Positions 25,544-33,894 of a stretch of DNA of 64,000 nucleotides are shown in pieces. The position numbers and the translations under genes were made by a program. The notes below the pieces were generated by a model. It was given only the letters and a program-made list of their open reading frames with translations. It was not told the origin of the DNA and did no database searches. Numbering within the stretch: the first letter of the stretch is position 1; every line of letters starts with the position of its first letter. The DNA is from Pseudomonadota bacterium (GTDB lineage: Bacteria; Desulfobacterota; Desulfovibrionia; Desulfovibrionales; Desulfovibrionaceae), in contig JAEWQB010000024.1 in assembly GCA_023460395.1 (NCBI GenBank), forward strand, positions 248,001 through 312,000, read 5' to 3'.

Positions 25544-25558
25544 TGGCACACCCGTTGC
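25544..25558 (+). promoter_or_regulatory. Sigma-54 promoter (-24/-12)
   Basis: TGGCAC-ACCCG-TTGC is a full match to the TGGCAC-N5-TTGC consensus, 83 bases upstream of the first His/Met-rich gene. The adjacent ZraR-like activator carries GAFTGA, so the pair fits well. Confidence 0.85.
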
Positions 25559-25641
25559 TCATAGCAAGACAACACACACATACAAGCAAGACATGCACCA
25601 ATCATAAAAGGCATGTCTGAAAAACAGGGAGACACCGTACA

Positions 25642-26061
25642 ATGAAAGCTACTCATATCTTCGCCGCTCTTGCCGCCGCTGGCCTTCTTTCCTTCTCCGC
25701 ATCCGCTTGGGCCGCCGACGCCCCCATGGACCACGGCGCCGGAGCTGGCCAAGCCATGCAGAACTGCTGCGCCATGATGAAAGATAAGGCCAACATGAAA
25801 ATGGACTGCCCCATGATGAAGATGCACGGCGCAATGCAGCATCAGGGTATGAATATGGGTGCCCAAATGCAGGATTCCATGGCGAGTGCCAATGCTGACC
25901 ACAGCAACCACGGCAACCGTGACGCACACTCCGCCCAGCCCATGCAGAACCATCAGGGCATGAACCATCAAAACGCGCAGGGCCACTTGGGAACACAGGC
26001 ACAGTCCAATCATTCCTTGGAACACGCTTTCAATCTCATAGACGGCAGCCGCAACAAATAA
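25642..26061 (+). CDS. Exported His/Met/Cys-rich protein of the Zra locus
   Basis: 139 residues: an N-terminal signal peptide cut after SAWA (~24), then a mature part dominated by Met, His, Asn and Gln. It has two paired Cys-Met clusters (QNCCAMMKDK and MDCPMMKMHG). No ZraP-type helical domain is seen. The composition suggests periplasmic binding of Cu, Zn or Ag. It lies directly behind the sigma-54 promoter and divergent from zraSR, so it is probably the primary output of the system. I do not recognise a named family. Confidence 0.8.
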   Translation: MKATHIFAALAAAGLLSFSASAWAADAPMDHGAGAGQAMQNCCAMMKDKANMKMDCPMMKMHGAMQHQGMNMGAQMQDSMASANADHSNHGNRDAHSAQPMQNHQGMNHQNAQGHLGTQAQSNHSLEHAFNLIDGSRNK

Positions 26062-26131
26062 TCTGACCCAACAATGCGCACGGAGCGCCCCCCCTCTCAT
26101 CGGGGAAACCACACCTCATTCCCCATAAAGA

Positions 26132-26148
26132 GCGGGTCAATTACCCGC
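26132..26148 (+). repeat. Small hairpin 15 bases before a start codon
   Basis: GCGGGT-CAATT-ACCCGC followed by AATACAGGAACTATT and the ATG at 26164. The same arrangement recurs before the next gene (26513-26530). Confidence 0.5.
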
Positions 26149-26163
26149 AATACAGGAACTATT

Positions 26164-26439
26164 ATGAAAACTTCCCGAATTTTCTTCTCTCTGGCTCTGG
26201 TAGGCATGCTTGCCCTTTCCGCCGCAGCATGGGCAGGCCCCATCAACAACATGGAAAATCATCGTGGCTCTGGCACCCACATGGCTATGATGAACGATAA
26301 CAACTGCGGAACCAGCGGGGCCATGTCCGGTCATCAGAAAATGCGTGCCATGGGTTCCCGCCATATGGGCAAAACCGCTCAGGCCGGTCACTTCATGAAC
26401 GGGGCCACTGGCCCTATGCACGGCACCCCCAACAAATAA
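26164..26439 (+). CDS. Short exported His/Met-rich protein, truncated ZraP-like paralogue
   Basis: 91 residues from the ATG at 26164 (AGGA upstream). Its signal peptide is almost identical to that of the ZraP-like gene downstream (MKTSRIFFSLALVGMLALSA against MKTSRILFSLAMVGMLSLAA), so the two arose by duplication. The mature part keeps a GTHMxMM-type metal-rich segment and ends His/Met-rich, but the helical LTPEQR domain of ZraP is absent. Probably a periplasmic metal-binding or accessory protein. Tandem position suggests one operon from the sigma-54 promoter. Confidence 0.75.
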   Translation: MKTSRIFFSLALVGMLALSAAAWAGPINNMENHRGSGTHMAMMNDNNCGTSGAMSGHQKMRAMGSRHMGKTAQAGHFMNGATGPMHGTPNK

Positions 26440-26466
26440 TGCGACTAACGGTACACGAGTATCGCA

Positions 26467-26496
26467 GCCCGGCCCCGCATGCCTGCGGAGCCGGGC
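26467..26496 (+). repeat. Intercistronic G+C hairpin
   Basis: 13-base arms GCCCGGCCCCGCA/TGCGGAGCCGGGC with one mismatch and a 4-base loop, between the second and third exported-protein genes. No T-run follows, so it is more likely an mRNA-stabilising or processing element than a terminator. Confidence 0.5.
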
Positions 26497-26512
26497 CACA
26501 TACCCAAACCAG

Positions 26513-26530
26513 GCGGGCGCATTCGCCCGC
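26513..26530 (+). repeat. Small hairpin 17 bases before a start codon
   Basis: GCGGGCG-CATT-CGCCCGC followed by ACCACAGGAGAAATAGT and the ATG at 26548. Counterpart of the hairpin at 26132. Confidence 0.5.
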
Positions 26531-26547
26531 ACCACAGGAGAAATAGT

Positions 26548-27048
26548 ATGAAAACCTCTCGCATCCTCTTCTCTCTGGCCATGGTAGGCATGCTTTCCCT
26601 CGCCGCCGTGGCGTGGGCAGGCCCCGGTCACAATACGGAAGGCCATGGCGGTCCCGGCACACATATGGGCATGATGAAAAATGGCGGTCACGGCGGGCAA
26701 ATGATGGGGGGCGGAATGGGTATGTCCGGCGCCGCATGGGACGCTCTCACCCCTGAGCAGCGCGACCGTTACTCCTCCCTGCGCGATGCATATGCCGAAA
26801 AAGTAGAACCCATGCGCAGCGATATGTGGGCAAAGCACACCGAATTGGAAGCTCTCTCCAACAACCCCAAAGTGGAACCTTCCTATATTACCAAGCTCGT
26901 GCAGGATATGAAGGAACTGGGAGCCAAGATGCGTGCTGAACGCAAAATTTTCGCAGATCAGGTGGAAAAAGAACTGGGTATCCGTCCTTTCCATCGCGGC
27001 TTTGGTGACTGCCCCGGCGGAAATTGCGGCGAGGCTCCGGTCAACTAG
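26548..27048 (+). CDS. zraP: ZraP-like periplasmic metal-binding protein
   Basis: 166 residues from the ATG at 26548 with CAGGAG upstream. Signal peptide to ~24, then a Gly/His/Met-rich N-terminal arm, then the ZraP/Spy-type helical hairpin starting LTPEQRDRYSSLRDAY and ending with EKELGIRPF. A C-terminal CPGGNC motif could bind metal. Enterobacterial ZraP is a zinc-binding periplasmic chaperone that also dampens ZraSR, giving feedback. The same is inferred here. It is the third and last gene of the row, followed by a strong terminator. Confidence 0.87.
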   Translation: MKTSRILFSLAMVGMLSLAAVAWAGPGHNTEGHGGPGTHMGMMKNGGHGGQMMGGGMGMSGAAWDALTPEQRDRYSSLRDAYAEKVEPMRSDMWAKHTELEALSNNPKVEPSYITKLVQDMKELGAKMRAERKIFADQVEKELGIRPFHRGFGDCPGGNCGEAPVN

Positions 27049-27080
27049 CCTTTCCGCACGACTCGCCTTATGATTCTCTT

Positions 27081-27112
27081 ACGCCTCCAGCCCCTGCCGG
27101 AGGCGTTTTTTG
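27081..27112 (+). terminator. Rho-independent terminator after zraP
   Basis: Perfect 8-base arms ACGCCTCC/GGAGGCGT with a 10-base loop and a run of T directly after, 32 bases from the zraP stop. Confidence 0.85.
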
Positions 27113-27155
27113 CGTCTTTCTCTTCTCTTTTTGCAAACCCTTGCCAGTGATCCAC

Positions 27156-27175
27156 CGGGTAGAGTATTCTACCCG
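27156..27175. promoter_or_regulatory. Inverted repeat upstream of torD-like gene
   Basis: CGGGTAGA-GTAT-TCTACCCG, 91 bases before the torD-like start. Symmetry and position suit an operator for the molybdoenzyme operon; a leader hairpin is the alternative. Confidence 0.4.
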
Positions 27176-27266
27176 CTAATTCCCCGTTTTCCCGCCTATG
27201 GATGAAATACGGACTGACGTACTGTGCATGTTAATAGGCAGCCATCTGCATAATAAAGAGGAAGAT

Positions 27267-28022
27267 ATGACCACGCGCACACACCACATAAGCCCAACGA
27301 CCGCCCATGCATCTCCTGTTTCAGACGCCATGGTTGCCGCGTTGCGGGATTTCTTTGCCTCCGAAAATGATCAAGAGCTTCGGGAGTCCGTGGAAACCAT
27401 GGTCCGTTGCCGTCACAACGGAATACTCCCGTTTCCCGGTTCCCTGCCGAAGCAAACCGACACAGACTGGCGACAGGTGGAGTTTGCCTTCAATCGTCTT
27501 TTTATCGGCCCCGCCGCTGTACCTGCGCCGCTTTACGCCTCCGCCTACGCGGACGGGCAAGAGCGTCAACTCATGGGCGAGGCCACGTTACAAGCGAGGC
27601 GTCTGTATGCGGAAATGGGCTTTTCCATTCCAGATGCCGGCGTAATTCCCGACGACCATCTTGCCTTTGAACTCGATGCGGTGCTCGCCCTGCGGGCCGC
27701 CGCGGCGAACCATGCCGAAACTCCCGCCGAACACCAAAACGCCGGAGAAAAGAACGACACCGGCAGCCCCTTTGGCAGGTTCAACTGGTTTGTGACCCAT
27801 CATATGGCAGCATGGCTGCCCCAATTCATCACTGCAGCACGAGCCTCACTGCCTGAAGATACCGCGCCAGATAGCGCGGAAGCCCTTATTTCGTGGGTAC
27901 TGGCAGAACTGGAGTGCTGGTTCACCCACGAATGCCAATGGCTTGCCGACCAACAACGCACGCTTTTGGCACCACACAATGAACGAGGAGAAGCGCAATG
28001 GCACAACACGAACAACGCCTGA
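27267..28022 (+). CDS. TorD/DmsD-family molybdoenzyme chaperone
   Basis: 251 residues from the ATG at 27267 (AGAGGA upstream). All-helical TorD-type protein with the family core around ALRDFFASENDQELRESVET, then EFAFNRLFIGPAAVPAPLYASAY and PDDHLAFELDAV. It binds the Tat signal of its molybdoenzyme and holds it until the cofactor is inserted. It overlaps the next gene by 25 bases, so client and chaperone are coupled. A variable His/Asn/Glu insert is present near residues ~155-175. Confidence 0.85.
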   Translation: MTTRTHHISPTTAHASPVSDAMVAALRDFFASENDQELRESVETMVRCRHNGILPFPGSLPKQTDTDWRQVEFAFNRLFIGPAAVPAPLYASAYADGQERQLMGEATLQARRLYAEMGFSIPDAGVIPDDHLAFELDAVLALRAAAANHAETPAEHQNAGEKNDTGSPFGRFNWFVTHHMAAWLPQFITAARASLPEDTAPDSAEALISWVLAELECWFTHECQWLADQQRTLLAPHNERGEAQWHNTNNA

Positions 28023-30247
28023 GCAGACGGCGGTTCCTTCAGGGACTTTCCGCTGCCGGGGCGGCATCGCTGCTGCCCTGCCGATTTCTGACCCCTGCGG
28101 CACAGGCCGCGGCTCCATTCAACGAAAAAGACTTTCAGGTCTTCCGCAACGCCTGTCCGCGTAACTGTTACGACACCTGCTCCATCAAAACATACGTGCA
28201 AGACGGGGTGGTCAAATTTATTGAAGGTGCGCCGGAATCCACCTACACGCGCGGCGGACTGTGTGTGAAGGGATATTCATATCCCCGCCGCATCTACAGC
28301 CCGGACAGAATACAGTACCCCATGGTGCAGGAAGGACGTCGCACCGGCAACTGGCGGCGTGTTTCGTGGGACGAAGCCATGGACCGCATTGCCCGCAAAA
28401 TTCTGGACCTGAAGGAACGCGACGGCAGTCTTCTGGGGCTGGGACTGACAAAGTATTCCGGCAACTTCGGCATTACCAACTACGGGGTTGAGGGCATGAT
28501 GTCCTCGCTGGGCTATACCACCCGATTCGTAGGCACCCCCTGCTGGCCCGCTGGCATAGACGCCCAAAACTACGATCTTGGCGACATGTGGTGCAACGAC
28601 CCGGAAGATATGGTTAAATCCCGCTACATCATACTGTGGGGCGGCAACCCGGCATGGTGCTCCGTCCACTCCATGAAATACATTTACGAAGCCAAACGGC
28701 GCGGGGCAAAAATAGTGGTGGTTGACCCCGTGCTCACCCAGACCGCTGTAAAAGGCGATGTGTTCTGGCAGCCGCGCACAGGCTCGGACGGCGCGCTGGC
28801 GCTGGGCATGGCCCGCCATATTCTGGATAAAGGACTGGTGGACGCCGACTTCGTGAACAACCACTCGGTAGGCTTTACCGAATTCGCCGCCTACCTGCGC
28901 GATAACGTGACCGTGGAATGGGCTGCGGAACAAAGCGGTATTCCCGCTGAACAAATCCGTGAAGTGGCGGAAGAGTTCGCCACTGAAAACCCCGCCACCA
29001 TCTGGATTGGCTACGGTATGCAGCGCCATACCAACGGGGGCGCTTCTGTCCGGTCCATCGACGCACTGGTAGCCATGACCGGCAACGTGGGCAAGGAAGG
29101 CGGCGGCGCACGTTACGGTCATCTGCGCACATGGGGCTTCAACTACCATGCGTTAATCCAAAAACAGCCGGAAGGATCTGTGGGCTTTGTGGGAGGGGGC
29201 GGTCCCAAGGGCGAATTCGACTTCGCGCAGGGTCAGGCCGCCAGCTATACTGACCGCTCGGTGAACATTAACAAAACCGCGCAGTCCATTCTGGACAGCA
29301 GCGATCCCGCCATACGCATGCTCTGGGTATCGTGCAAAAACCCCTTCGCACAGGACTTCGACCGTCCCAAGCTGGAAAAGGCCTTCGACACGCTGGAAAT
29401 GGTGGTCACCGTGGACCAGTTCTTCAACGAAACGGTGAGTAATTCGGATATTGTGCTGCCCGTGACCACTCTTTTTGAAGAATGGACCGTCAACGCCTCC
29501 TACTGGCATTATTGGGTGGGCCTGAACGAACAGGCGGTAAAGCCGCTCTACGAATGCAAGTCCAACATTGAGATAGCTGCACTGCTCTCCAAAAAAATGA
29601 ACGAGCTTGCCCCCGGTTCCTGCACCTTTCCACAAGAAATCGACACCGAGGAATGGATGGCGCTGGAATTCAATCAGGGCATGTACGACCTGCTCGGCAT
29701 TACTGACTGGAAAGACCTGCGCAACGGACCAGCCAAGGCGAAAATGCCCTCTTCCGCCGCGTGGAACGACATGAAGTTCGGCACGCCTTCCGGTAAATAT
29801 GAGTTCCTGTCAGAACTGTGCGCAGAGCACGGACACGCGGCCCTGCCCGCCTATCTGGAAGGCCGCAAGCCATATGACGCCTTCCGGGTGCTAACTCCGC
29901 ACTCCAAATTCGGCATCCATTCCCAATTCATTAATCTGGACTGGATGCAGGAGTTCGACAAAGAGCCTTACGTTTACATGCACCCGGAAGCAGCCAAGGC
30001 CAAAGGCATTGCCGATCTCGACATGGTTCGCGTGTTCAATAAGGTGGGCGAACAACAATGCCGCGTAAAGCTGACGACCAATGTAGCCAAAGACTGCTTG
30101 CTTCTCTACGAAGCGTGGTTCGGGCGTGGTACCGACTTTAACGTGCAGAATTTGGTAGATGACGAAGCTGCGGACATGGGCGCTTACAAAACTGGCGCGC
30201 CCGGCGTGGCTATTCACGATCAGTTCGCCAACGTGGAAAAGGCGTAA
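27998..30247 (+). CDS. DmsA-like Tat-exported molybdopterin oxidoreductase
   Basis: 749-residue catalytic subunit of the DMSO-reductase superfamily. Twin-arginine signal SRRRFLQG at residues 9-16. One [4Fe-4S] site is formed by Cys53, Cys57, Cys61 and Cys89. Bis-MGD-binding segments include WGGNPAWCSVHSM, TGSDGALALGM and, near the C-terminus, the anaerobic-reductase pattern HSQFINLDWM. The metal-ligand region reads VGTPCWPAG, so Cys182 may ligate Mo or W instead of the Ser of true DmsA. Substrate is therefore uncertain: DMSO, polysulfide, tetrathionate or another S/N-oxide. Together with the next two genes it forms a membrane-bound CISM complex. Confidence 0.88.
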   Translation: MAQHEQRLSRRRFLQGLSAAGAASLLPCRFLTPAAQAAAPFNEKDFQVFRNACPRNCYDTCSIKTYVQDGVVKFIEGAPESTYTRGGLCVKGYSYPRRIYSPDRIQYPMVQEGRRTGNWRRVSWDEAMDRIARKILDLKERDGSLLGLGLTKYSGNFGITNYGVEGMMSSLGYTTRFVGTPCWPAGIDAQNYDLGDMWCNDPEDMVKSRYIILWGGNPAWCSVHSMKYIYEAKRRGAKIVVVDPVLTQTAVKGDVFWQPRTGSDGALALGMARHILDKGLVDADFVNNHSVGFTEFAAYLRDNVTVEWAAEQSGIPAEQIREVAEEFATENPATIWIGYGMQRHTNGGASVRSIDALVAMTGNVGKEGGGARYGHLRTWGFNYHALIQKQPEGSVGFVGGGGPKGEFDFAQGQAASYTDRSVNINKTAQSILDSSDPAIRMLWVSCKNPFAQDFDRPKLEKAFDTLEMVVTVDQFFNETVSNSDIVLPVTTLFEEWTVNASYWHYWVGLNEQAVKPLYECKSNIEIAALLSKKMNELAPGSCTFPQEIDTEEWMALEFNQGMYDLLGITDWKDLRNGPAKAKMPSSAAWNDMKFGTPSGKYEFLSELCAEHGHAALPAYLEGRKPYDAFRVLTPHSKFGIHSQFINLDWMQEFDKEPYVYMHPEAAKAKGIADLDMVRVFNKVGEQQCRVKLTTNVAKDCLLLYEAWFGRGTDFNVQNLVDDEAADMGAYKTGAPGVAIHDQFANVEKA

Positions 30248-30253
30248 GGGGAA

Positions 30254-30820
30254 ATGACAATGAAAAAACAATATGCTTTCCTAGTGGATGCCGAACGCTG
30301 TATCGGGTGCTTCACCTGCGCCATGGCGTGCCGCAACTACTATCATCAGGTAAAAGGCGTGGTATGGCGGCATGTATACCCGCTGAGCGAGCGTATATAC
30401 CCGCATCGTGAACGCGCGTTCTTCTCTCTTGCCTGCAACCACTGCGAAAATCCGGCCTGTCTGAACAATTGCCCCGCCCACGCTTATACCAAACGAGAAA
30501 GTGACGGGGTGGTCATTCACCACCCGGAACGCTGTATCGGCTGCGGCAACTGCATTCGCTCCTGCCCCTACGGCGCACCTGTATATAACCCCGTGGAACG
30601 CCGCGCGGAAAAATGCAGCTTGTGTCACGAACGACTGGACGCCGGACTTTCGCCCGTCTGCGTGCAAAGCTGTCCCGTGGAAGCCATTACGCTGGTAGAC
30701 CTGTCCACACTGGCGCCGGGAAACCAAGAGCAATTCCCTTCCGGGTACCCCCGGAATGAAAAGGTCAACCCGTCTACGCGCTTCATCATGCCCACAGCGC
30801 CAACGCTGGTGAGGAGGTAA
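30254..30820 (+). CDS. DmsB-like four-cluster ferredoxin subunit
   Basis: 188-residue electron-transfer subunit with four cysteine groups for four [4Fe-4S] clusters: CIGCFTCAMAC, CNHCENPACLNNCP, CIGCGNCIRSCP and CSLCHERL with CVQSCP. It carries electrons from the membrane subunit to the molybdenum subunit. ATG at 30254 follows AAGGGGAA; a second ATG lies at 30260. No signal peptide, as expected for a subunit co-exported by the Tat signal of the catalytic partner. Confidence 0.92.
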   Translation: MTMKKQYAFLVDAERCIGCFTCAMACRNYYHQVKGVVWRHVYPLSERIYPHRERAFFSLACNHCENPACLNNCPAHAYTKRESDGVVIHHPERCIGCGNCIRSCPYGAPVYNPVERRAEKCSLCHERLDAGLSPVCVQSCPVEAITLVDLSTLAPGNQEQFPSGYPRNEKVNPSTRFIMPTAPTLVRR

Positions 30821-30823
30821 GCT

Positions 30824-31615
30824 ATGTCCATGGAAATGCCTCTGGTCATATTCACCGTGCTGTCTCAAGCCTCTATCGGCATTGCTCTTATGAGCGCCGT
30901 GCGGCGTGTTACCGCCCCCGACACGGGCACCCAACCCCGGCGGGAATGGTGGACCATCACTCTGCTCATGGGAGTGGGTATTCTCGGCTCCCTGTTCCAT
31001 CTGGGCCACCCGCTGGAAGCTTACAGAGCCTTGGCGCACCTTGACGGAGCGTGGCTCAGCCGCGAAATCCTCGTGGCGGGCATCTTTATCGCTCTGGCAG
31101 GATTCGCCGCGCTTATCGCAGACAGGCAGGTTCCTTCCGCGTTGGCTGTGGGGTGCGCCGTGGCTGGTGTGGCTTTGGTTTTCATTTCCGGCATGACCTA
31201 TGCCCCCCCGGCATTGCCTGCCGTGAACAACGCCCTGCCCACCGCCTTCTTCGGGCTTTCCACGATTTCGTTGGGTGCGGCCTTTGGCTCGTGGTTCGTG
31301 CGGGACTCTTCCCGCCCCATGCTCGCCCGCATCCTTACCGCCACGCTGGTCGCCGCGCTGGTTCTTGGTCTGACCATACCATGCGTGTGGCTGTCTGGTG
31401 GTGAAATCATGCGGCGTACAGGCATAGCGTGGATGCAGTCTCCCCTGTACTGGGGGCATATTGCCGTCACCGCAGCCGCGCTGGTTATTACGTTGCGCAA
31501 CCGCGACATTCCCCGCTGGCTGGCACCGCTTCTTTTGCTGGGCGAGCTTGTCGGTCGTGCTGGATTCTTCGCGGACACGATTCACACAGCGTCGAACATG
31601 GGCGGTCTGTATTAA
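30824..31615 (+). CDS. DmsC-like membrane anchor subunit
   Basis: 263 residues with eight predicted membrane helices, the DmsC pattern. The first loop contains GILGSLFHLGHPLEAYRALA, where a conserved histidine of the family sits close to the quinol site. It oxidises menaquinol and passes electrons to the ferredoxin subunit. It starts 4 bases after the previous stop with GAGGAGG ahead. A large palindromic hairpin ends the operon. Confidence 0.88.
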   Translation: MSMEMPLVIFTVLSQASIGIALMSAVRRVTAPDTGTQPRREWWTITLLMGVGILGSLFHLGHPLEAYRALAHLDGAWLSREILVAGIFIALAGFAALIADRQVPSALAVGCAVAGVALVFISGMTYAPPALPAVNNALPTAFFGLSTISLGAAFGSWFVRDSSRPMLARILTATLVAALVLGLTIPCVWLSGGEIMRRTGIAWMQSPLYWGHIAVTAAALVITLRNRDIPRWLAPLLLLGELVGRAGFFADTIHTASNMGGLY

Positions 31616-31684
31616 CCCGCAAGCCCCGCAACACCTTCTTCCCCTAACGCGCCAAATAGCGCGACAGGCCACCATAAACCTACA

Positions 31685-31720
31685 GGGCAGGCACCGGAGC
31701 GCTCCGGTGCCTGCCCTTCT
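31685..31720 (+). terminator. 32-base perfect palindrome ending the Dms-like operon
   Basis: A 16-base arm GGGCAGGCACCGGAGC is followed immediately by its exact complement, then TTCT. Works as a hairpin with a small loop. Shares the CAGGCRCCGG core with hairpins at 14204 and 33895. Confidence 0.75.
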
Positions 31721-31794
31721 CTGTTGGGATTTTCTTGACAAGCCGCCCGATGCCTTGGAATGTCGCCATACATTCCAGCGTTGAGGAGATGCGT

Positions 31795-32358
31795 ATGTAT
31801 AAAGTTGTCGTTTCGTTTCTCGGTCGCGACTGCCCCGGCATCGTTCACGCGGTAGCCAGCCTGCTCAATGAGTTGGCCTGCAATATCGACGAGGTGAGTC
31901 AGACCATCCTGCACAGCGAATTCGCGGCGATAGTCATCGCTGATGTGCCGGACTCCCTGCCGCTGGACACGCTGCACACCAGCTTGGAAGCTGGATTGCG
32001 GAAACGTGGGGTAGACCTTGCCGTCACCACCCGGCTGTTTGACGGTTCTGTATGGGATGACGGTGACACCGAGCCTTTTGTGGTTTCGGTGGACGGCCCG
32101 GACAGACCGGGACTTATCGCCGGTATCACCGGTATTTTTTCACGGCACAAGGTGAACATTGAAAACCTCAAAGCGCTCATGCCCGGCGGCGCGGGCAGCG
32201 ATCATGCTCTCATCGTATACGAGGTAGCCGTGCCCGCAAGTGTGGACACAGCCCAACTTCGGAAAGAACTGAACGACGAAGCGATGGCGCTACAAGTTCG
32301 AGTGAGCATGCAACACCGCGATATCTTTGAGGCCGTGCACCGGGTGCAACCAGTTTAG
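31795..32358 (+). CDS. Two-ACT-domain regulatory protein (GcvR-like)
   Basis: 187 residues from the ATG at 31795, with GAGGAG six bases upstream. Two ACT domains: the first opens VVVSFLGRDCPGIVHAVAS, the second FVVSVDGPDRPGLIAGITGIF. This layout is the GcvR group of amino-acid-responsive regulators. The gene is directly followed by a UPF0210 gene, a pairing seen in many bacteria. The ligand is unknown. Confidence 0.85.
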   Translation: MYKVVVSFLGRDCPGIVHAVASLLNELACNIDEVSQTILHSEFAAIVIADVPDSLPLDTLHTSLEAGLRKRGVDLAVTTRLFDGSVWDDGDTEPFVVSVDGPDRPGLIAGITGIFSRHKVNIENLKALMPGGAGSDHALIVYEVAVPASVDTAQLRKELNDEAMALQVRVSMQHRDIFEAVHRVQPV

Positions 32359-32394
32359 CACCTCACACCCCCAATTTTATAAGGAACCACAACT

Positions 32395-33765
32395 ATGCTG
32401 ACGGATCGCGAAGTACTCAGCACACTAAGCATGCTCCGTAACGAGCATCTGGACGTGCGCACCGTCACTCTGGGCGTGAGCCTGTTCGACTGTGCCAGTG
32501 ACAACTTTGACACCTTTGCGGACAAAGTCCGAACCAAAATAGGCCGATATGCGGAACGGCTGGTAGCCACCTGCGACGAAGTGGGGGACAAGTACGGCAT
32601 TCCCGTGGTCAACAAACGCATCAGCGTCAGTCCCATGGGCGTGGTGTGCGCATCTTTCTCTCCCGAACAGATGGTCCGCGCCTGCAAGGTGCTGGATGAC
32701 GCAGCCAAAACAGCGGGCGTAAACTTTTTGGGCGGGTTTGGCGCACTGGTGGAAAAGGGCATGACCAAAGGCGATAGGGCACTTATCGATGCCTTGCCGG
32801 AAGCACTGTCCACAACCGACTGCGTATGCTCCTCCATTAACGTGGCATCTTCCCGTAGCGGCATAAACATGGACGCAGTGGCGTTAATGGGACAAACCAT
32901 CAAAGCCGTGGCGGAACACTCCGCTGACCGGGATGGTATAGGCTGCGCCAAGCTGGTAATCTTTGCCAACATCCCGCAGGATGTGCCTTTCATGGCGGGA
33001 GCCTACCTAGGGGTTGGCGAACCGGAAGTGGTCATCAACGTGGGGGTTTCCGGCCCCGGCGTGGTAAAAAAAGCCATTGACCGCGCCATGGAGCACAACC
33101 CCAACCGCACAATCAGCGATATTGCCGAAGTCATCAAGCGCACCGCCTTCAAGGTGACACGCGTGGGGGAAATTATCGGCAGCGAAGTGGCAAACCGCCT
33201 TGGTCTTCCCTTCGGCGTGGCGGACCTCTCCCTCGCTCCCACCCCGGAAGTCGGCGACTCCGTGGGCGAAATATTCCAAAGCATGGGACTTTCTTCCATA
33301 GGTGCCCCCGGCTCCACCGCCGTGCTGGCTATGCTCAACGATGCCGTCAAAAAAGGTGGCGCATTCGCTTCTTCCCACGTGGGCGGGCTGTCCGGCGCAT
33401 TCATTCCCGTGTCGGAAGACTCCAGCATTGCCGCAGCAGCAGCATCCGGTGCCCTCAGCATGGAAAAACTGGAAGCCATGACAAGTGTCTGCTCCGTGGG
33501 ACTGGACATGATCGCCGTGCCCGGTGCCACCTCTGCCTTCACACTTTCCGGCATTATTGCGGATGAAATGGCAATAGGCATGATCAACAGCAAAACCACC
33601 GCAGTGCGTATCATCCCCGTGCCCGGAAAAACCGTGGGAGACAGGGTAAGTTTTGGCGGCCTGCTGGGTGAAGCGCGCATTATGGCCGTTCCCGGCGGCA
33701 ACGCCGAAGGCTTTATCCGCCTTGGCGGACGCATTCCCGCGCCCATTCATAGTCTGAAAAACTAA
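32395..33765 (+). CDS. UPF0210/PFL-family protein
   Basis: 456 residues matching the UPF0210 family, with highly conserved blocks such as VRTVTLGVSLFDCAS at the start, NFLGGFGALVEKGMTKGD, INVGVSGPGVVKKA and IPVPGKTVGDRVSFGGLLG. Structure in the family is related to pyruvate-formate-lyase-type barrels, but the reaction is unknown. It lies 36 bases after the ACT-domain gene; the pair is probably an amino-acid-sensing module. Confidence 0.88.
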   Translation: MLTDREVLSTLSMLRNEHLDVRTVTLGVSLFDCASDNFDTFADKVRTKIGRYAERLVATCDEVGDKYGIPVVNKRISVSPMGVVCASFSPEQMVRACKVLDDAAKTAGVNFLGGFGALVEKGMTKGDRALIDALPEALSTTDCVCSSINVASSRSGINMDAVALMGQTIKAVAEHSADRDGIGCAKLVIFANIPQDVPFMAGAYLGVGEPEVVINVGVSGPGVVKKAIDRAMEHNPNRTISDIAEVIKRTAFKVTRVGEIIGSEVANRLGLPFGVADLSLAPTPEVGDSVGEIFQSMGLSSIGAPGSTAVLAMLNDAVKKGGAFASSHVGGLSGAFIPVSEDSSIAAAAASGALSMEKLEAMTSVCSVGLDMIAVPGATSAFTLSGIIADEMAIGMINSKTTAVRIIPVPGKTVGDRVSFGGLLGEARIMAVPGGNAEGFIRLGGRIPAPIHSLKN

Positions 33766-33894
33766 CGGGGAAACAAAGAGCGGCAGGCAGAAGGCACGCC
33801 TCCGGCGACCGAAGGGCGAGCCGCCCTGAATTTCCGTAACGTGCAAAAAATATCCTCCCCACGCGCCCGAACAGTGCTGCGGGACGACAGCAAA

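Noticed and set aside
26137..26994. 285-residue minus-strand frame rich in His and Gly over the zraP row
   Set aside because: Mirror of Met codons (CAT) in the real Met-rich genes, which explains its His content.
27130..27145. Sigma-54-like TTGCAAACCCTTGCCA before the torD-like gene
   Set aside because: Lacks the TGGCAC-N5-TTGC spacing on either strand.
30281..31741. 486-residue minus-strand frame over the ferredoxin and anchor genes
   Set aside because: Antisense to two well-supported Dms-like genes; Arg/Gly/His-rich with no motifs.
33007..33846. 279-residue minus-strand frame over the UPF0210 gene
   Set aside because: Shadow of a highly conserved gene; Gly/His/Ala-rich artefact.
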